Shown here one piece after another: positions 31,305 through 42,381 of a DNA stretch of 64,000 nucleotides; positions within the stretch are counted from its first letter, which is position 1, and each line of letters starts with the position of its first letter. The notes under the pieces were generated by a model that saw only the letters and a list, made by a program, of their open reading frames with translations, was not told the origin of the DNA and did no database searches. Both the position numbers and the translations under genes were made by a program. Location: assembly GCA_022606425.2 (NCBI GenBank), contig JAHDVF020000137.1:124001-188000 (forward strand). Reading direction: 5' to 3'. This stretch comes from Lepidostoma basale. Taxonomy: Eukaryota; Arthropoda; Insecta; Trichoptera; Lepidostomatidae.

Positions 31305-33837
31305 ATGTCTGAAAACATTATTCCTTTGGAGTCCTTTCCTCAAATATGTCAATGTTGTTATTCAAAAAATAACCTCAAAAGTATGATACAACCTTCACTC
31401 TACGAAAATAATATTGAAGTCTATGCAGAAATGTTATCCGCATGTTTTTCAATAGAGGTATATTACAGAAATTTAATTAAATTATGTCATAGAAAGCAAT
31501 AACTTTGTAGTTTGATATAATATTAGTCATTGAAAATAAATTTGTAAAATACAATAAAATATTTGTACTTGTTCTAAAGTTAAGGCAAATGTCCAATGAC
31601 TGTTTTATTAATAAATAGAATAGATTTGTTTATTTTACACCATGTTCTTATTTCAGATAGTGGCGGATTCTGATATTAAAAAAAATGATTTCTCAATTTG
31701 TAGTTTATGCATCTCTAGATTAAGAGATAGTTACTTGTTTCGAAACCAAATTATAGATGTTCAGCATAAATTATCCACGCTAGCGAAGCAGACACCTTCC
31801 AAAGAACATTCAAGAGGTAACAATTTGTGTAAAATATTCACTAACTCTAGATTTGTCCAATAGATTCATAGTGACTTTAGTAGAGTTCATGTAATGTTTT
31901 AGAAAACGGCTTATTGCACAAATGCCATATTGTAAAATTAATCTACACAAACAGAACTAAAATTACACTGAAGCGATTTATATTTAATTGCTGATAAAAA
32001 GTAACAGGAAACTAAGTACCACATTAAAAAAGCCCAAATTGCATTCCAAAAACCGGCAAAGATGTTAATACATTTTACTGTAAACCAATCCCCAGGATTG
32101 AAACTTAAAAAAAATATTACTGTCACTATTCAATATAGGTGAACTTTTTTATTATATTAGATTAAGTGACATGTTTCACCTTGCTTGAATCGGAGATCTG
32201 GATGCTTGAATTGTACCAGAGTTTATGGAGCATAATAAGATAATATAATATTAATAATACTGATATAAATATAAAGTGAATGTTTCATAATACAAATGAA
32301 TTCATAAAGTTTAAATTTAAACAAAGCACTCACTTGTTTTTCACTCTGCCTCTGCGGACCCCAACATCCATGGGGCCAGTCTCAATCCCGGATAAAGCAG
32401 GAGGGATTTCTCTTCCAACATTACCCATCCTTCAATCTATAGCTTCACTTTCCTTTCCATCAAATCATTACAAGCAGAAGAGGTACTAAGATTGCGGTTT
32501 AGGCCCCTTAGGTCAGGTGGTAACCGGCCATAAAAAGTTTTAATCAAAACAAAAAAACCTCCAAAAATGATAGCTGACCCAAGACAAGGCGTCATACATA
32601 AGCTGGTGCTATTCCATATAACACCTTATTGGATGAATATGTAATGAAAAAATGTTCGTTTACATATTGGTAGCAATTAATAATATCAATAAATGTATTT
32701 CAATTACATTATTCGGCTCCATTAACTCTGGTATACAAACTAATGCATATTTGATTCTTAAGAACTACATTCTCAAGAAACAAGTAATAAATAATAATTA
32801 TCATTTTATTTTAATGTTATATTACACACTTGTAATGCAAAAAAGAATATTATTTTTTTATAGATGTAACCAATAAAAGAATTGAAATAAAACAAGAATT
32901 TGCCTCTGATGATGAATATAATGTATTCTTCTTAGAAACAGAATCCGATACTTACCCACATTCCATGGTGATAACTGAGATGCGTTCAGAGTGTGCAGGA
33001 AAAAAGGTTGTGAATAAAAAGGAAACTACTTTTGAAATTAAAAAACATTTGAAAGCTCAAAAAAAGATCAACAATTTAACGAAGGAGGAATCTAGACAGA
33101 AAGTACTTCAGTATCAGAGAAGGTGTTATGCACAGTCTCTTCCATACAAAATAGAAAAAACTGATTTATGTTGTAAGGTTTGCAATGAAACGTTCACCAG
33201 TCATAAAAACCTTGTTGTCCATTTGCCGGAACACTATCCTAAGTTGGTGTGTGATGTGTGTGGAAAATTTGCAATCTCGAAAAGGCTTTTAATAGCCCAC
33301 ATGAAATCACACAGCTCTGAGAAAGTGACATGCCAAATCTGCCTCATGCAACTCAAGAAGGGCAGCCTGCTCAGGCACTTGCAGAAGCACAATGGAGATA
33401 ATTACATTTATCCGTGTCACGTGTGCACGGAGAGATTCCCATCTTATAATACTCGCCTTTACCACCTGGCTGTAGCACATGAAATGAATGTTAAAAAATA
33501 CCAATGCAAATTATGCCCAAAAGCCTTCAGATTCTCCGGAGGATTGTCCACTCATGTGCGCAGGTGTCATCTGCGGGAAAAGAAATTTCCTTGTTCCGAT
33601 TGCAACAAATTATTTTTTACAAACATCGAATTAAAACATCACACACTGAAACATACGAAGGAAAAAAAATTTCAATGCAATGTGTGTTTAAAAAATTATG
33701 CAAGAAAACGCACGTTGGTCACTCATATGAAAATTCATAATAACGAAAAGAACTTTAAGTGTGAAGTTTGTGAAAGAGCATTTACTCAAAATTGTACACT
33801 TAAAAGTCATATGAAAATTCACAATACCAAAAATTAA
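31305..33837 (+). CDS. ZAD / C2H2 zinc-finger protein 1 (428 aa)
   Basis: Putative nuclear DNA-binding protein of the arthropod ZAD-ZNF family. Exons 31305-31457, 31657-31816 and 32864-33837 join in frame (phase 0 then phase 1). The ZAD domain, a zinc-binding dimerisation module, is encoded by exons 1-2 with Cys pairs at 15/18 and 66/69 (QCCYSKNN, ICSLCISRLRDSYLFRNQI). Exon 3 encodes an acidic/basic linker and eight C2H2 fingers, from CKVCNETF through CDVCGKF, CQICLMQL, CHVCTERF, CKLCPKAF, CSDCNKLF and CNVCLKNY to CEVCERAF. All ligand positions are present. AATAAA at 33945-33950 is a candidate poly(A) signal. Paralogous to the loci at 35891-46347 and 49978-52225, which share the exon structure but lie on the other strand. 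The specific orthologue is not assigned. Confidence 0.9.
32025..32110 (+). mobile_element. Short non-LTR 3'-end scrap in ZAD gene 1 intron 2
   Basis: Shares AAACCAATCCCCAGGATTGA with the ends at 1555-1585 (reverse complement) and 34340-34370. Too short to classify further. Confidence 0.5.
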
Positions 33838-33950
33838 TGCTTTGGAAAAAGTTGGCCTATAAGTGAGATAAGTATAATAAGAGAGTAAGCCAAACTTAGG
33901 CTGCCCAAAGATGAAAAGGAGATTGCGGCAATCTGGACATCGTCAATAAA

Positions 33951-34740
33951 GATAAAGAGAACCAGGAGGAACCTAGCGAAAGTGCGAAGGCAGACTGCGC
34001 TGAGAATCGTATCGATACTTCACGGTCTCGGAGAATGCAGATTTGATGCTAGCAGACTGCTACTTCCGGTTAATTTGCTGGCCAAGGAATGGAAGTAATT
34101 ATTTGACTCAGTTTGTAAGGAACCAAACAAAAAGGAGACAAGAGCCTGCTCTCATACCGAGCTACTTAAGGACACCTAAGGGAGATGAACCTACAATTTG
34201 ATCCCTATAAATGCATTAGACAGATGCACCCGACAGGAGTATATAAAACAGGTGTGCGAGGACATGAACTGTGTCTCATATGTTGAGCTGAAAAGGGCTG
34301 CAGAAGATTCATCGCAATGGAGGACAAGGTGCAAGACTTAGCTGCAAACCAATCCCTAGGATTGAAACTGTAAAGAAGAAAAGCATTTGTAAGGTACCAA
34401 AACATAGGAGGGGAAACTCTACAGGTGGACAACTTAAAGAAACTTCTACTCAGAACGAAGGGCAAATGGGAAGCGCTCTTTGTATGAATTTGTTGGGGTG
34501 GTGCTGAGAGCAAAGAAGAGGACCGGACAGAGGGAGCGATCCAGAAAGACTGCTGTTAGTGAACCTCAGGACTAGTCGATGAGCAGCTAAAAGAGTACAT
34601 GAAAAGCATCCAGTGTGGACAATGCACCACGCACGGATGCAAGAGCTAGCAGAGTGAGGTTTAGTCATTAAAAAATCAGACACTCTTCCTTGGCACGTAT
34701 TAAGGGAAGTCCTTTGAAGATTCCCTACCTCCAGCAATTA
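33951..34740 (+). mobile_element. Probable non-LTR debris downstream of ZAD gene 1
   Basis: Plus-strand readings such as QVCEDMNCVSYVELKRAAED then SSQWRTRC resemble the very end of RTE-like ORFs. The block AAACCAATCCCTAGGATTGA ties it to the fragments at 1555 and 32080. GC content is higher than the flanks. The remainder (34400-34740) is unrecognised. Confidence 0.5.
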
Positions 34741-35431
34741 AAAATAAAATAATAATACTCAGAATATATAAATATGTTCTCACCTACAAAAATACCTAAA
34801 CAAGTCAATAAGTGAGTGGGTTTACTTGCCTTCGATTTATGATGTGTGACTGTGAAATTATTTTGATATTGACATCTATGAAGCTTTTTATATATGAATT
34901 GCCTAAATTGTTTAACAAATAGCAATCATATATTTTAATAAAAATAAGATGAATGTAATTTTAATCTCAAACCCAAAGTGTGCAGTTTTCAAAATATACT
35001 TACTGTGATAATTACTAATTTGATAATATCATCCTATTGTTTATGCCTTTTCTAAAATATTTTTTGTTTCAAATGTAAATTGTATTCTCAATAAGAAAGT
35101 TCACAAATAATTTTTTTATTAATAAAACTGTTTGGCTAGAAAATTCAACATTGCATTTTGATTATTATTGAATTAAAATGATTAATTGGAATCGAAACAA
35201 TGGTTCATTATTTTTTACATAAATTATATTTTTTTTAAATATATAATATACACAATTCTCATAAAGTTTAATTTTCTATTAGTAAATAATGAGATCTATA
35301 ACAATTGCAATCTGAATATTTATAATCAGTTTTTGTTCATTACTTTAAATTATCTGTAATGAATCTAATAAAACATCATAGAAGTTTCGGGATAAGCTAA
35401 TACACCAATAAATAATTTGAGAAAAACAGCC
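34741..35431. other. Convergent gene spacer
   Basis: AT-rich sequence between the plus-strand ZAD gene 1 and the 3' end of the minus-strand zinc-finger locus. No supported feature. Confidence 0.4.
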
Positions 35432-35437
35432 TTTATT
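35432..35437 (-). terminator. Candidate poly(A) signal for zinc-finger exon D
   Basis: AATAAA on the minus strand about 450 nt beyond the exon D stop. It is the nearest clear canonical hexamer I noted; assignment is tentative. Confidence 0.3.
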
Positions 35438-35890
35438 GGCTAAAATTAACTTGTAGAAGAAATAAAAAATCGAAAGAGATGGACTTCCAGAGATTTCAGT
35501 AAAAACAGTAGATTTCTTCAATTAAACCATCAAAATACAAGATAAATCTAAATATTAAAACGAAATAATTTTGAACATTTGGTCTGATAGTAGATCTGTA
35601 ATTCCAATCACAAAATATACAAATTCACAATTTCACTTTAGCAAATTTATGGGGTCTACAAAGAATATTAGGTAGGTAAAAACCACAAAAATAATTTCAT
35701 AAATGCAATTGTCTATGACAAACTTGAATTTGGAAAGCAATGCCACCTTGAAAGTGATAACATAGATTCGAGACGGCATTGTTGGAAAGTCTGGGTAAGT
35801 AATGAAAACATACCTATGGATTTAATTTGTAAAACACTATTGCTTATTGCCGTACTCATTTCCTGATTATGCTGTGCAGTCTTTCGCCAG

Positions 35891-36873
35891 TTATTTACAA
35901 AACTTTTTAATGTTATAATCATTGTCTTTAATATCTTTGTGTGTCTTCATGTGTGCTGTTAATGTTTTCTTACGGCCAAACCGCTTAAAGCATATTTCAC
36001 AGTTAAAATCTTTTTCCCCAGTGTGAGACACCATATGTAATTTCAAACTGTGTTTAGAAAAGAATGCTTGATCGCAAAATGCACAGCCGTGGTTTTTTTC
36101 CTTAAGGTGAAATTCCCGGATATGACGAGAAAGCTTACTAGAAATATCAAATATTTTAGGGCACATTTTACACTTGTATTCCACGATACTGCACTTGTGG
36201 ACGTCCCGCATGTGGAAGACGCGAGCGCTGTAGGAAGGAAATTTTTCTTCGCATGTGTGACAGCCATATATTCTTTTGTCCCCTCCGTGCAATCGAGCGT
36301 GTCTATGCATGCTAGACTTCTTAAGGAGCTTGTTGCAAACGTGACACGGTACCTTCTCATCGTCGTGTGTTTTCTTTACGTGGACGGTTAAACTAAGTTT
36401 AGACACAAACTGCTTCCCGCAAAGATCACATACGAAATTAGGAAAATGGGCACCCAAGTGGCACTTGTAGTGCTTGTGAGTGGGGAAGGTTTCCTTGCAA
36501 AGCTCGCAGGTGAGGGTGGAAGCTTCTAGCTCGAAGGGAAGGGAATGAGCAATTCTCTGACTGTGCCGACGACGTTCACTTTTTAGTTTTTTCAAAATTT
36601 CTGCATCTTCCTCACTGACGGTTTTCACTTTTTTTTTGTTTTTTATATTTGAAGAAGCTTTTTTTATGTTAGTAGATTGGACACCTTTCTTAGCAGCTCT
36701 TAATTTTTTTTTCGGTCCTTTAGAAGTATTTATTTTTTCATTTTCAACAAAACTTAACGTGTCATACTCCCGAGAGTCCCGATCGTCTAATGAAAAGTCA
36801 TTACTGTCCTCCACAAAAGTGTCCAATTTCCCTTCACTTTTAACTTTTAAAACTTCTTCTTTTATTCGAATAT
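35891..36873 (-). CDS. Zinc-finger terminal exon D (7 fingers) of the shared ZAD locus
   Basis: Begins after a TTTTCTAG acceptor; the first codon is completed to Asp by a phase-1 donor (D-IRIKEEVLKV). It has an acidic/basic linker, then seven C2H2 fingers from CELCKETF to CEICFKRF. The tail after the seventh finger is HKDIKDNDYNIKKFCK, where exon B has an eighth finger, so the last finger is lost. If spliced to the ZAD exons at 45559-46347 it would give 438 residues. There is no ZAD upstream between 36874 and 37212. Fingers 4-6 are almost identical to exon B; fingers 2, 3 and 7 differ more. The upstream Met of the open frame lies in intronic sequence and is not the start. Confidence 0.85.
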
Positions 36874-37069
36874 CTAGAAAACACAAGTATTTCAAATGAA
36901 TGCACAATATATATACAATGTCATGTACAAAATATGGGATAAACTAGCGGCTTGGATCTGGTGGGCGCCTCTACAGTCACTCTTCACTATTACACATATT
37001 ATTTTATACCTGTTAGGGAATGCATCAGAATAAAATACAACAAATTATATTATAAAATAAATATTCACC

Positions 37070-37075
37070 TTTATT
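37070..37075 (-). terminator. Candidate poly(A) signal for zinc-finger exon C
   Basis: AATAAA on the minus strand, about 138 nt after the exon C stop and about 195 nt before the exon D acceptor. An independent 3' end between C and D is therefore plausible. Confidence 0.45.
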
Positions 37076-37212
37076 ATTACCATTGAGTACGAAAACTGGT
37101 ATTTAAATTTTAGACCCCTATTGATGGATGTTCCGTTCACAATGCCGATATTTGTAATTATAACAATTTAAATAAAGATAGTTATGAAAACACCCTAATC
37201 CAGTTCCAATCT

Positions 37213-38153
37213 TCAACTGTGATGCGTCTTCATGTGAACGTTTAATGATTTCTTAAGCCCATAACGTTTACAACAAACTTGGCATTGAAAATCCTTTGCC
37301 CCGGTATGGGACACCATGTGGGCTGTTAAGCTTTGCTTGGAAAAGAATGCTTGGTCACACAGTTGGCATACTTGGTTCCTTTCTTTAAGGTGGATCCCTC
37401 GAACATGCTTCGCAAGTTTATTGGATACGTCGTACACTTTAGGGCACAATTTACATTTGTACTCCCCAATGGGGCACTTGTGGACATCGCGCATGTGGAA
37501 GATGCGAGTGCTGTATGAAGAGAACTTTTCTTCGCACAGTTGACAGGTATATATGTTCTTGTCTCCACTGTGTATCCGCATGTGCCTTGACAGACTAGCC
37601 TTTTTAAGAAGTTTTTTACAAATCTCGCAGGGGATCTTTACCAAATCGTGAGTCTGCCTTCTGTGAAGAGCTAAAGTAACTTTGGACACAAACGGCTTTC
37701 CGCAGAGATCGCAAATGTGATTGGGGAAGTGGACACCGAGGTGGCACTTGTAGTGCTTGTTGGTGGGAAAAGTTTCCTTGCAAACCTCGCAGGTGAGAGC
37801 GGATGCTTCTAACTTGAAGGGTAGGGAATGCGCAATTCTTTCTCTTTCCCGACGACGCTCCTTTCTCTCTTTCATCATCAATTCACTGACTATTGCGCAT
37901 GTTTCCCATTTATCTTTGATGTTTGTAGTTCTACTTTTAAAATTGCCAGGTTTAACAATCTTTTTAGAATTTGATTTTTTTTTCTTAACACGTCTAATTG
38001 TTTCATACTCTTGATCATCCGATGAAAAATCATTATCATCCTCTGTAATGGTGCCCAATTTCCCATCATCGTCTATTTTTAAATCTTCCTTCGCAGCAGC
38101 CCCAGTCTGCTCTTCACATTTAACGTTTAAAATTTCTTCTTTAATTTGAATAT
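37213..38153 (-). CDS. Zinc-finger terminal exon C (7 fingers) of the shared ZAD locus
   Basis: Acceptor TATTTTCTAG, then D-IQIKEEILNVKCEE, an acidic linker and seven C2H2 fingers from CEVCKETF to CQVCCKRY, ending HMKTHHS. The eighth finger is missing. It shares with exon D the intron sequence containing CATTCATTTGAAATACTTGT and, further upstream, CCCATATTT and GTACAT. Spliced to the ZAD exons it would give 424 residues. All Cys/His ligands are present and there are no stops, so it looks maintained. Confidence 0.85.
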
Positions 38154-39595
38154 CTAGAAAATACAAGTATTTCAAATGAATGCATAATACATGATGTACA
38201 AATATGGGTACAGCATAATAATTAGGGGACTTGGAGTCGTCCTATTACAGATGTTATGGATGATTACACAAGGTAGGTACCACAGCACTCTTGAGTGATT
38301 CATTTGTAAAAATGACAATAAGTGGCAAATTTATTATTATTAGTATAATCAAATAATCTTTATGTAGCATGGCACTTTCAAATATGAAAACTCATAGTTC
38401 ATTTTATAAGTGATTTAAGTAATTATACTGAGTGATTAAAATTACACTATTTTTGTGTACTAGTGGTATTGAATAATTTGTTGAAAAGTTTTTCCCATAG
38501 TCCTAGTATAAACAGAGTAAAATATTACAAAAATGAGATTGCATATTTTCCATAAGTACCAACAATTTTCTGACATGTATGGCATGTACAAATCCATAGA
38601 TAAATCATGTATTTTTCAAGTTTATTTAACCCATTGGCTTGCTGGAAATTTTTGATTTGTTCTTACTTTGTACTAAGGCACACACTAAAGTGCACAGGTT
38701 GCCTGATCCAGGCGTCGGGAAACCAATGGGTGAAAATGTGTATTTAGGCACATATTTTTTCATTAAATTATTACTATCTACAAATTTTGATCTAAATTAA
38801 ACATATTTTGAAGTTAAACGAACTATCAAAAATTTCTACAGAAAATAGTCTTCATTTAAAAAATGTTAAAAAGAATTTAAACTTTCAAAAGTTATTAAAA
38901 CTTATACATTTGTGAGTAAACAAACTATGGTTTTGGTATCTGTGTACAAGCAGCCAATGTATTTGTTCGATCAAAATATTTTCATCACATTGCAGTGGAA
39001 ATCTCTACTTCAGTATCGGACATGTTAATTTTTTCTTATATTTAGAATGTTTGAGCGCAATAAGCGTAAACATGAAGCAAGTGTTACCAGATATTTAAAA
39101 ATATATATACTGTACTATGATTATGAACATCACAATTGTGGAAAAGCTGTTTGCTTTACGAAAGAAAAATTTTCAGACATTTATCAGGCTTAATTGTGAT
39201 CTTCATTTTTACATTTGGAAAAAATTGAATCATAAAAGTTCACATTTAATGTCATTAAAATATTTATTATGTATTAAAACTTTGATACACATCTATTCAA
39301 AAATCATACAAGTTTAATAATTCTTTACAGTGGCAACAGACAACATAATTATATTTGTATAACCTTAAATTATTGTTAAAATATTTGAGCATGGAATTAT
39401 TCCAGATAGCATTATACTTTTACAAGTTTCAACATAAGATCGGAAACACAAGAACTAGTTGTAAATAAACATTTCCCTGAAAAACTTTGATATCCATTAG
39501 AAACCTGCGCAACAATAACACAAGTGGGTATTCTCTTATCAAGTTTATACCATTCTTTATTCAGTTGTATTGAATCAAGTTTGATGTGTTCCATA
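38154..39595. other. Spacer between zinc-finger exons C and B
   Basis: AT-rich with no ZAD-encoding ORF and no domain signature. This absence matters for the shared-ZAD interpretation. Confidence 0.55.
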
Positions 39596-39609
39596 TTTAT
39601 TCATTTATT
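39596..39609 (-). terminator. Two candidate poly(A) signals for zinc-finger exon B
   Basis: Minus-strand AATAAA at 39604-39609 overlaps the stop codon and another lies at 39596-39601. Confidence 0.5.
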
Positions 39610-40644
39610 GTTGTAAAAACACAGATTTGTCCGATTTCTCGTGCACTCTCATGTGACCTTGTAAAGAACACTTTTGGGTGAATCCTCTTCCGCAGACTGG
39701 ACATATGTGATCTTTAGTATCTTTATGTATCTTCATGTGAGCTGTTAATGTGCGCTTTCTTCCAAAACGCTTGCAGCACACTTGACATTGAAATTCCTTT
39801 TCCCCGGTATGAGAAACCATGTGTAATTTTAAGCTGTGCTTGGAAAAAAAAGCCTGGTCACAAAATGTGCACACGTGATTCTTCTCTTTAAGATGAAATT
39901 CTCGAATGTGTCGTGCCAGTTTGCTAGATATATCAAATATTTTAGGGCACATTTTGCACTTGTATTCCACGATGCTGCACTTGTGGACATCCCGCATGTG
40001 GAAGACCCGGGTACTATACGAAGCAAACTTCTCTTCGCACAGTTGACAGGCATATATATTCTTGTCTCCGCCGTGTAAGCGCGTGTGTCTCCGCATGCTG
40101 GACTTCTTGAGAAGTTTGTTACAAATCTGACACAGAACTTTCTCCAAGTCGTGAGTCTGTTTTATGTGAACACTTAATCTGAGTTTGGACACAAATTGTT
40201 TTCCGCAGAGATCGCAAATGTGATTAGGGAAGTGGATGCCGAGGTGACACTTGTAGTGCTTGTGGGTAGGAAAGGTTTCCTTGCAGATCTCGCAGGTGAG
40301 GGTGGATGCCTCTAGCTTAAAGGGAAGGGAATGCGCAATTCTTTGACTGTGCCGACGACGCTCGCTTCTTAGTTCTTTCAATAATTCCAGATCTTTTTCA
40401 CTAAGCACTACATTCTTTTTCAGCTTTCTCTCACGCCGTGCATCTTGAAGTTTTTTATCCTTTTTAGTTGGCACTACTTTTCTTGATTTTGATGACTTCT
40501 TTTTTATTGTGTATCTCTTGCTCTCTTTCATACTTAGAGAGCCGTAATCCTGATCGTCAAATGAAAAGTCATTATCATCCTCCACTTCGGGATCCATCTG
40601 CCTTTCATATTTAATCTTTAAAACTTCTTCTTTTATTTGAATAT
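39605..40644 (-). CDS. Zinc-finger terminal exon B (8 fingers) of the shared ZAD locus
   Basis: Acceptor TTTTCTAG, then D-IQIKEEVLKI, an acidic stretch (EVEDDNDFSFDDQDY), a Lys/Arg-rich linker and eight C2H2 fingers. They run from CEICKETF through CDLCGKQF, CQICNKLL, CQLCEEKF, CKMCPKIF, CTFCDQAF and CQVCCKRF to CPVCGRGF, followed by a short tail ending FLQQ. Phase-1 start matches the ZAD exon 2 donor; spliced, 457 residues. No ZAD exon of its own is found between 40645 and 42381. An internal start at the Met of MDPEVEDD is possible if it is expressed alone. Confidence 0.87.
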
Positions 40645-42309
40645 CTAGAAAACAAGTATTTCAAATGAATGCATAGTTAGATTTATAAAGTATTACTGGA
40701 ACAGGTTCCTGAAACCTAATATCATGTTTTGTTACTAACTTTTAATTCACATATAAATCACTTTATTTACTTAGGCATATAACTGTTAATAACCACTTTA
40801 TTCTGAAGGTTGTTTTATTGAAATTTGTTCTCATTGTTTACCCATAATCTCTCGAGATCCAAGATATCACACACATACTTTTTATATATAGAGAAATTAA
40901 ATCTATTGCATCCTTCCATTTCAGCCATCATTTAGTTTAATTGTTTAGTCATTTAACTGAACTTTTTTCACTTTTTTATATCAGGGTATATTATATAAAA
41001 TATATCTCATAAACATTTTAATTCACTACAAAAAAATAATTAAAATAAATCTGAAAATTATGATTAAAATGTGCATTTGCGAATGAAAAAAATACAGACA
41101 AAACTTGCGAAATAAAAATATATAATTAATTTGTTGATCTATTTATTATAACTTTCATTTCAAAATACAATATATGGTTATTTAAGTACAGGGAAAAACA
41201 AGGCACAGAGAATTTTTAATACGGCCTGGGTGTAATATATCTTTTAATAATTGAAGCTCTTATAATTAACATTTGATTTCCATAATTCATTTTATCATTA
41301 AATGATCAGAACATTAGACTGTAAAAACTGAATACACACGTTGAGGGTTATCAAAATAATCCTGATTTCAATAAAGTAAATATCCTGCGACAGTATTACC
41401 AAAGTATCCTATCAGGAAAAGGGTATTTTAAAGATCGCTTCTACTTTTGAAATTTTCATAAAAGAAAAAAAGGTAAACAAAAAATATGTATACATGATTG
41501 ATGATACAGAATAAATGGTATGCACAAAACTAATGAATACACATTTTTTAATATGTATTTAATTTGATAAAAATGTAAATTTTCTAGAAGTTTTCTTATA
41601 TTTTATGGGACTGGCATGATTCACCTTACAAGGGCATTATCAAATGAACATTTTAATATTTGAATCATTTTACATTCCTTCATTTAAATATTCTTAAATA
41701 AAAATTACATTGTTTGTTATGATACATTAAGGGTGAGTTCAGATGTTAAATTATGACGCGCATTTTGAATCCCGGGTCTAAGCATCCTAATGGTAAACAT
41801 ACAACCGACCACATGAACCCACGTCAAAGCGCGTGAACAAGGCACGGACAGCACACAAGAATATGTCCTTCAGTTCTACTGAAATAGACTGACATGATAA
41901 ACAACTGCGGGGGCTAACGCGCGTTGGCGCTCGTCATTTGAACTTATTTGAAATTGTATTGTGCTTGAACGGACAATACATGTGAACGTAACCTGACACT
42001 TGTGATAGAAAAGTTGTAAAAATTATGATTTTCGGTTAAAAGGTGAGGAATATTTTGAAAAACTTATTGCCATAACAAAATCTGAAAATTCTTAATTGTG
42101 AGCGTGAACTAGATTAATGAATGTCAAAATATATATCTATAAAAAACGCATTTCACAGCAGATCAGTTTATTTTATATTTCCCAGAATACTTTAAAAAAT
42201 AATGTTTTCCGGGATGTATGCAATGTGATAATATATATGTATATGCAAACATGTTCTTGTTGTAGTCAATATAAAGAAATGCATATTTCAGAAGTTTGCT
42301 TTGTGTAAA
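40645..42309. other. Spacer between zinc-finger exons B and A
   Basis: AT-rich. It contains a half-copy of the 12097-type MITE near 41575-41640 and a possible MITE at 41737-41985. No ZAD-coding exon seen. Confidence 0.5.
41737..41985. repeat. Possible MITE, about 250 bp
   Basis: Left end AGGGTGAGTTCAGATGT and right end (rc) AGGTTACGTTCACATGT match at about 13 of 17 positions. The interior is clearly more GC-rich (GCGCGTTGGCGC) than the flanks. No ORF. Confidence 0.45.
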
Positions 42310-42315
42310 TTTATT
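42310..42315 (-). terminator. Candidate poly(A) signal for zinc-finger exon A
   Basis: AATAAA on the minus strand about 70 nt after the exon A stop codon. Confidence 0.55.
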
Positions 42316-42381
42316 CATAATTCCAAAATATAGCTTAGTTAACTTTGTTTTACACAAAATGATAATTCCTTGACAAAAGTA

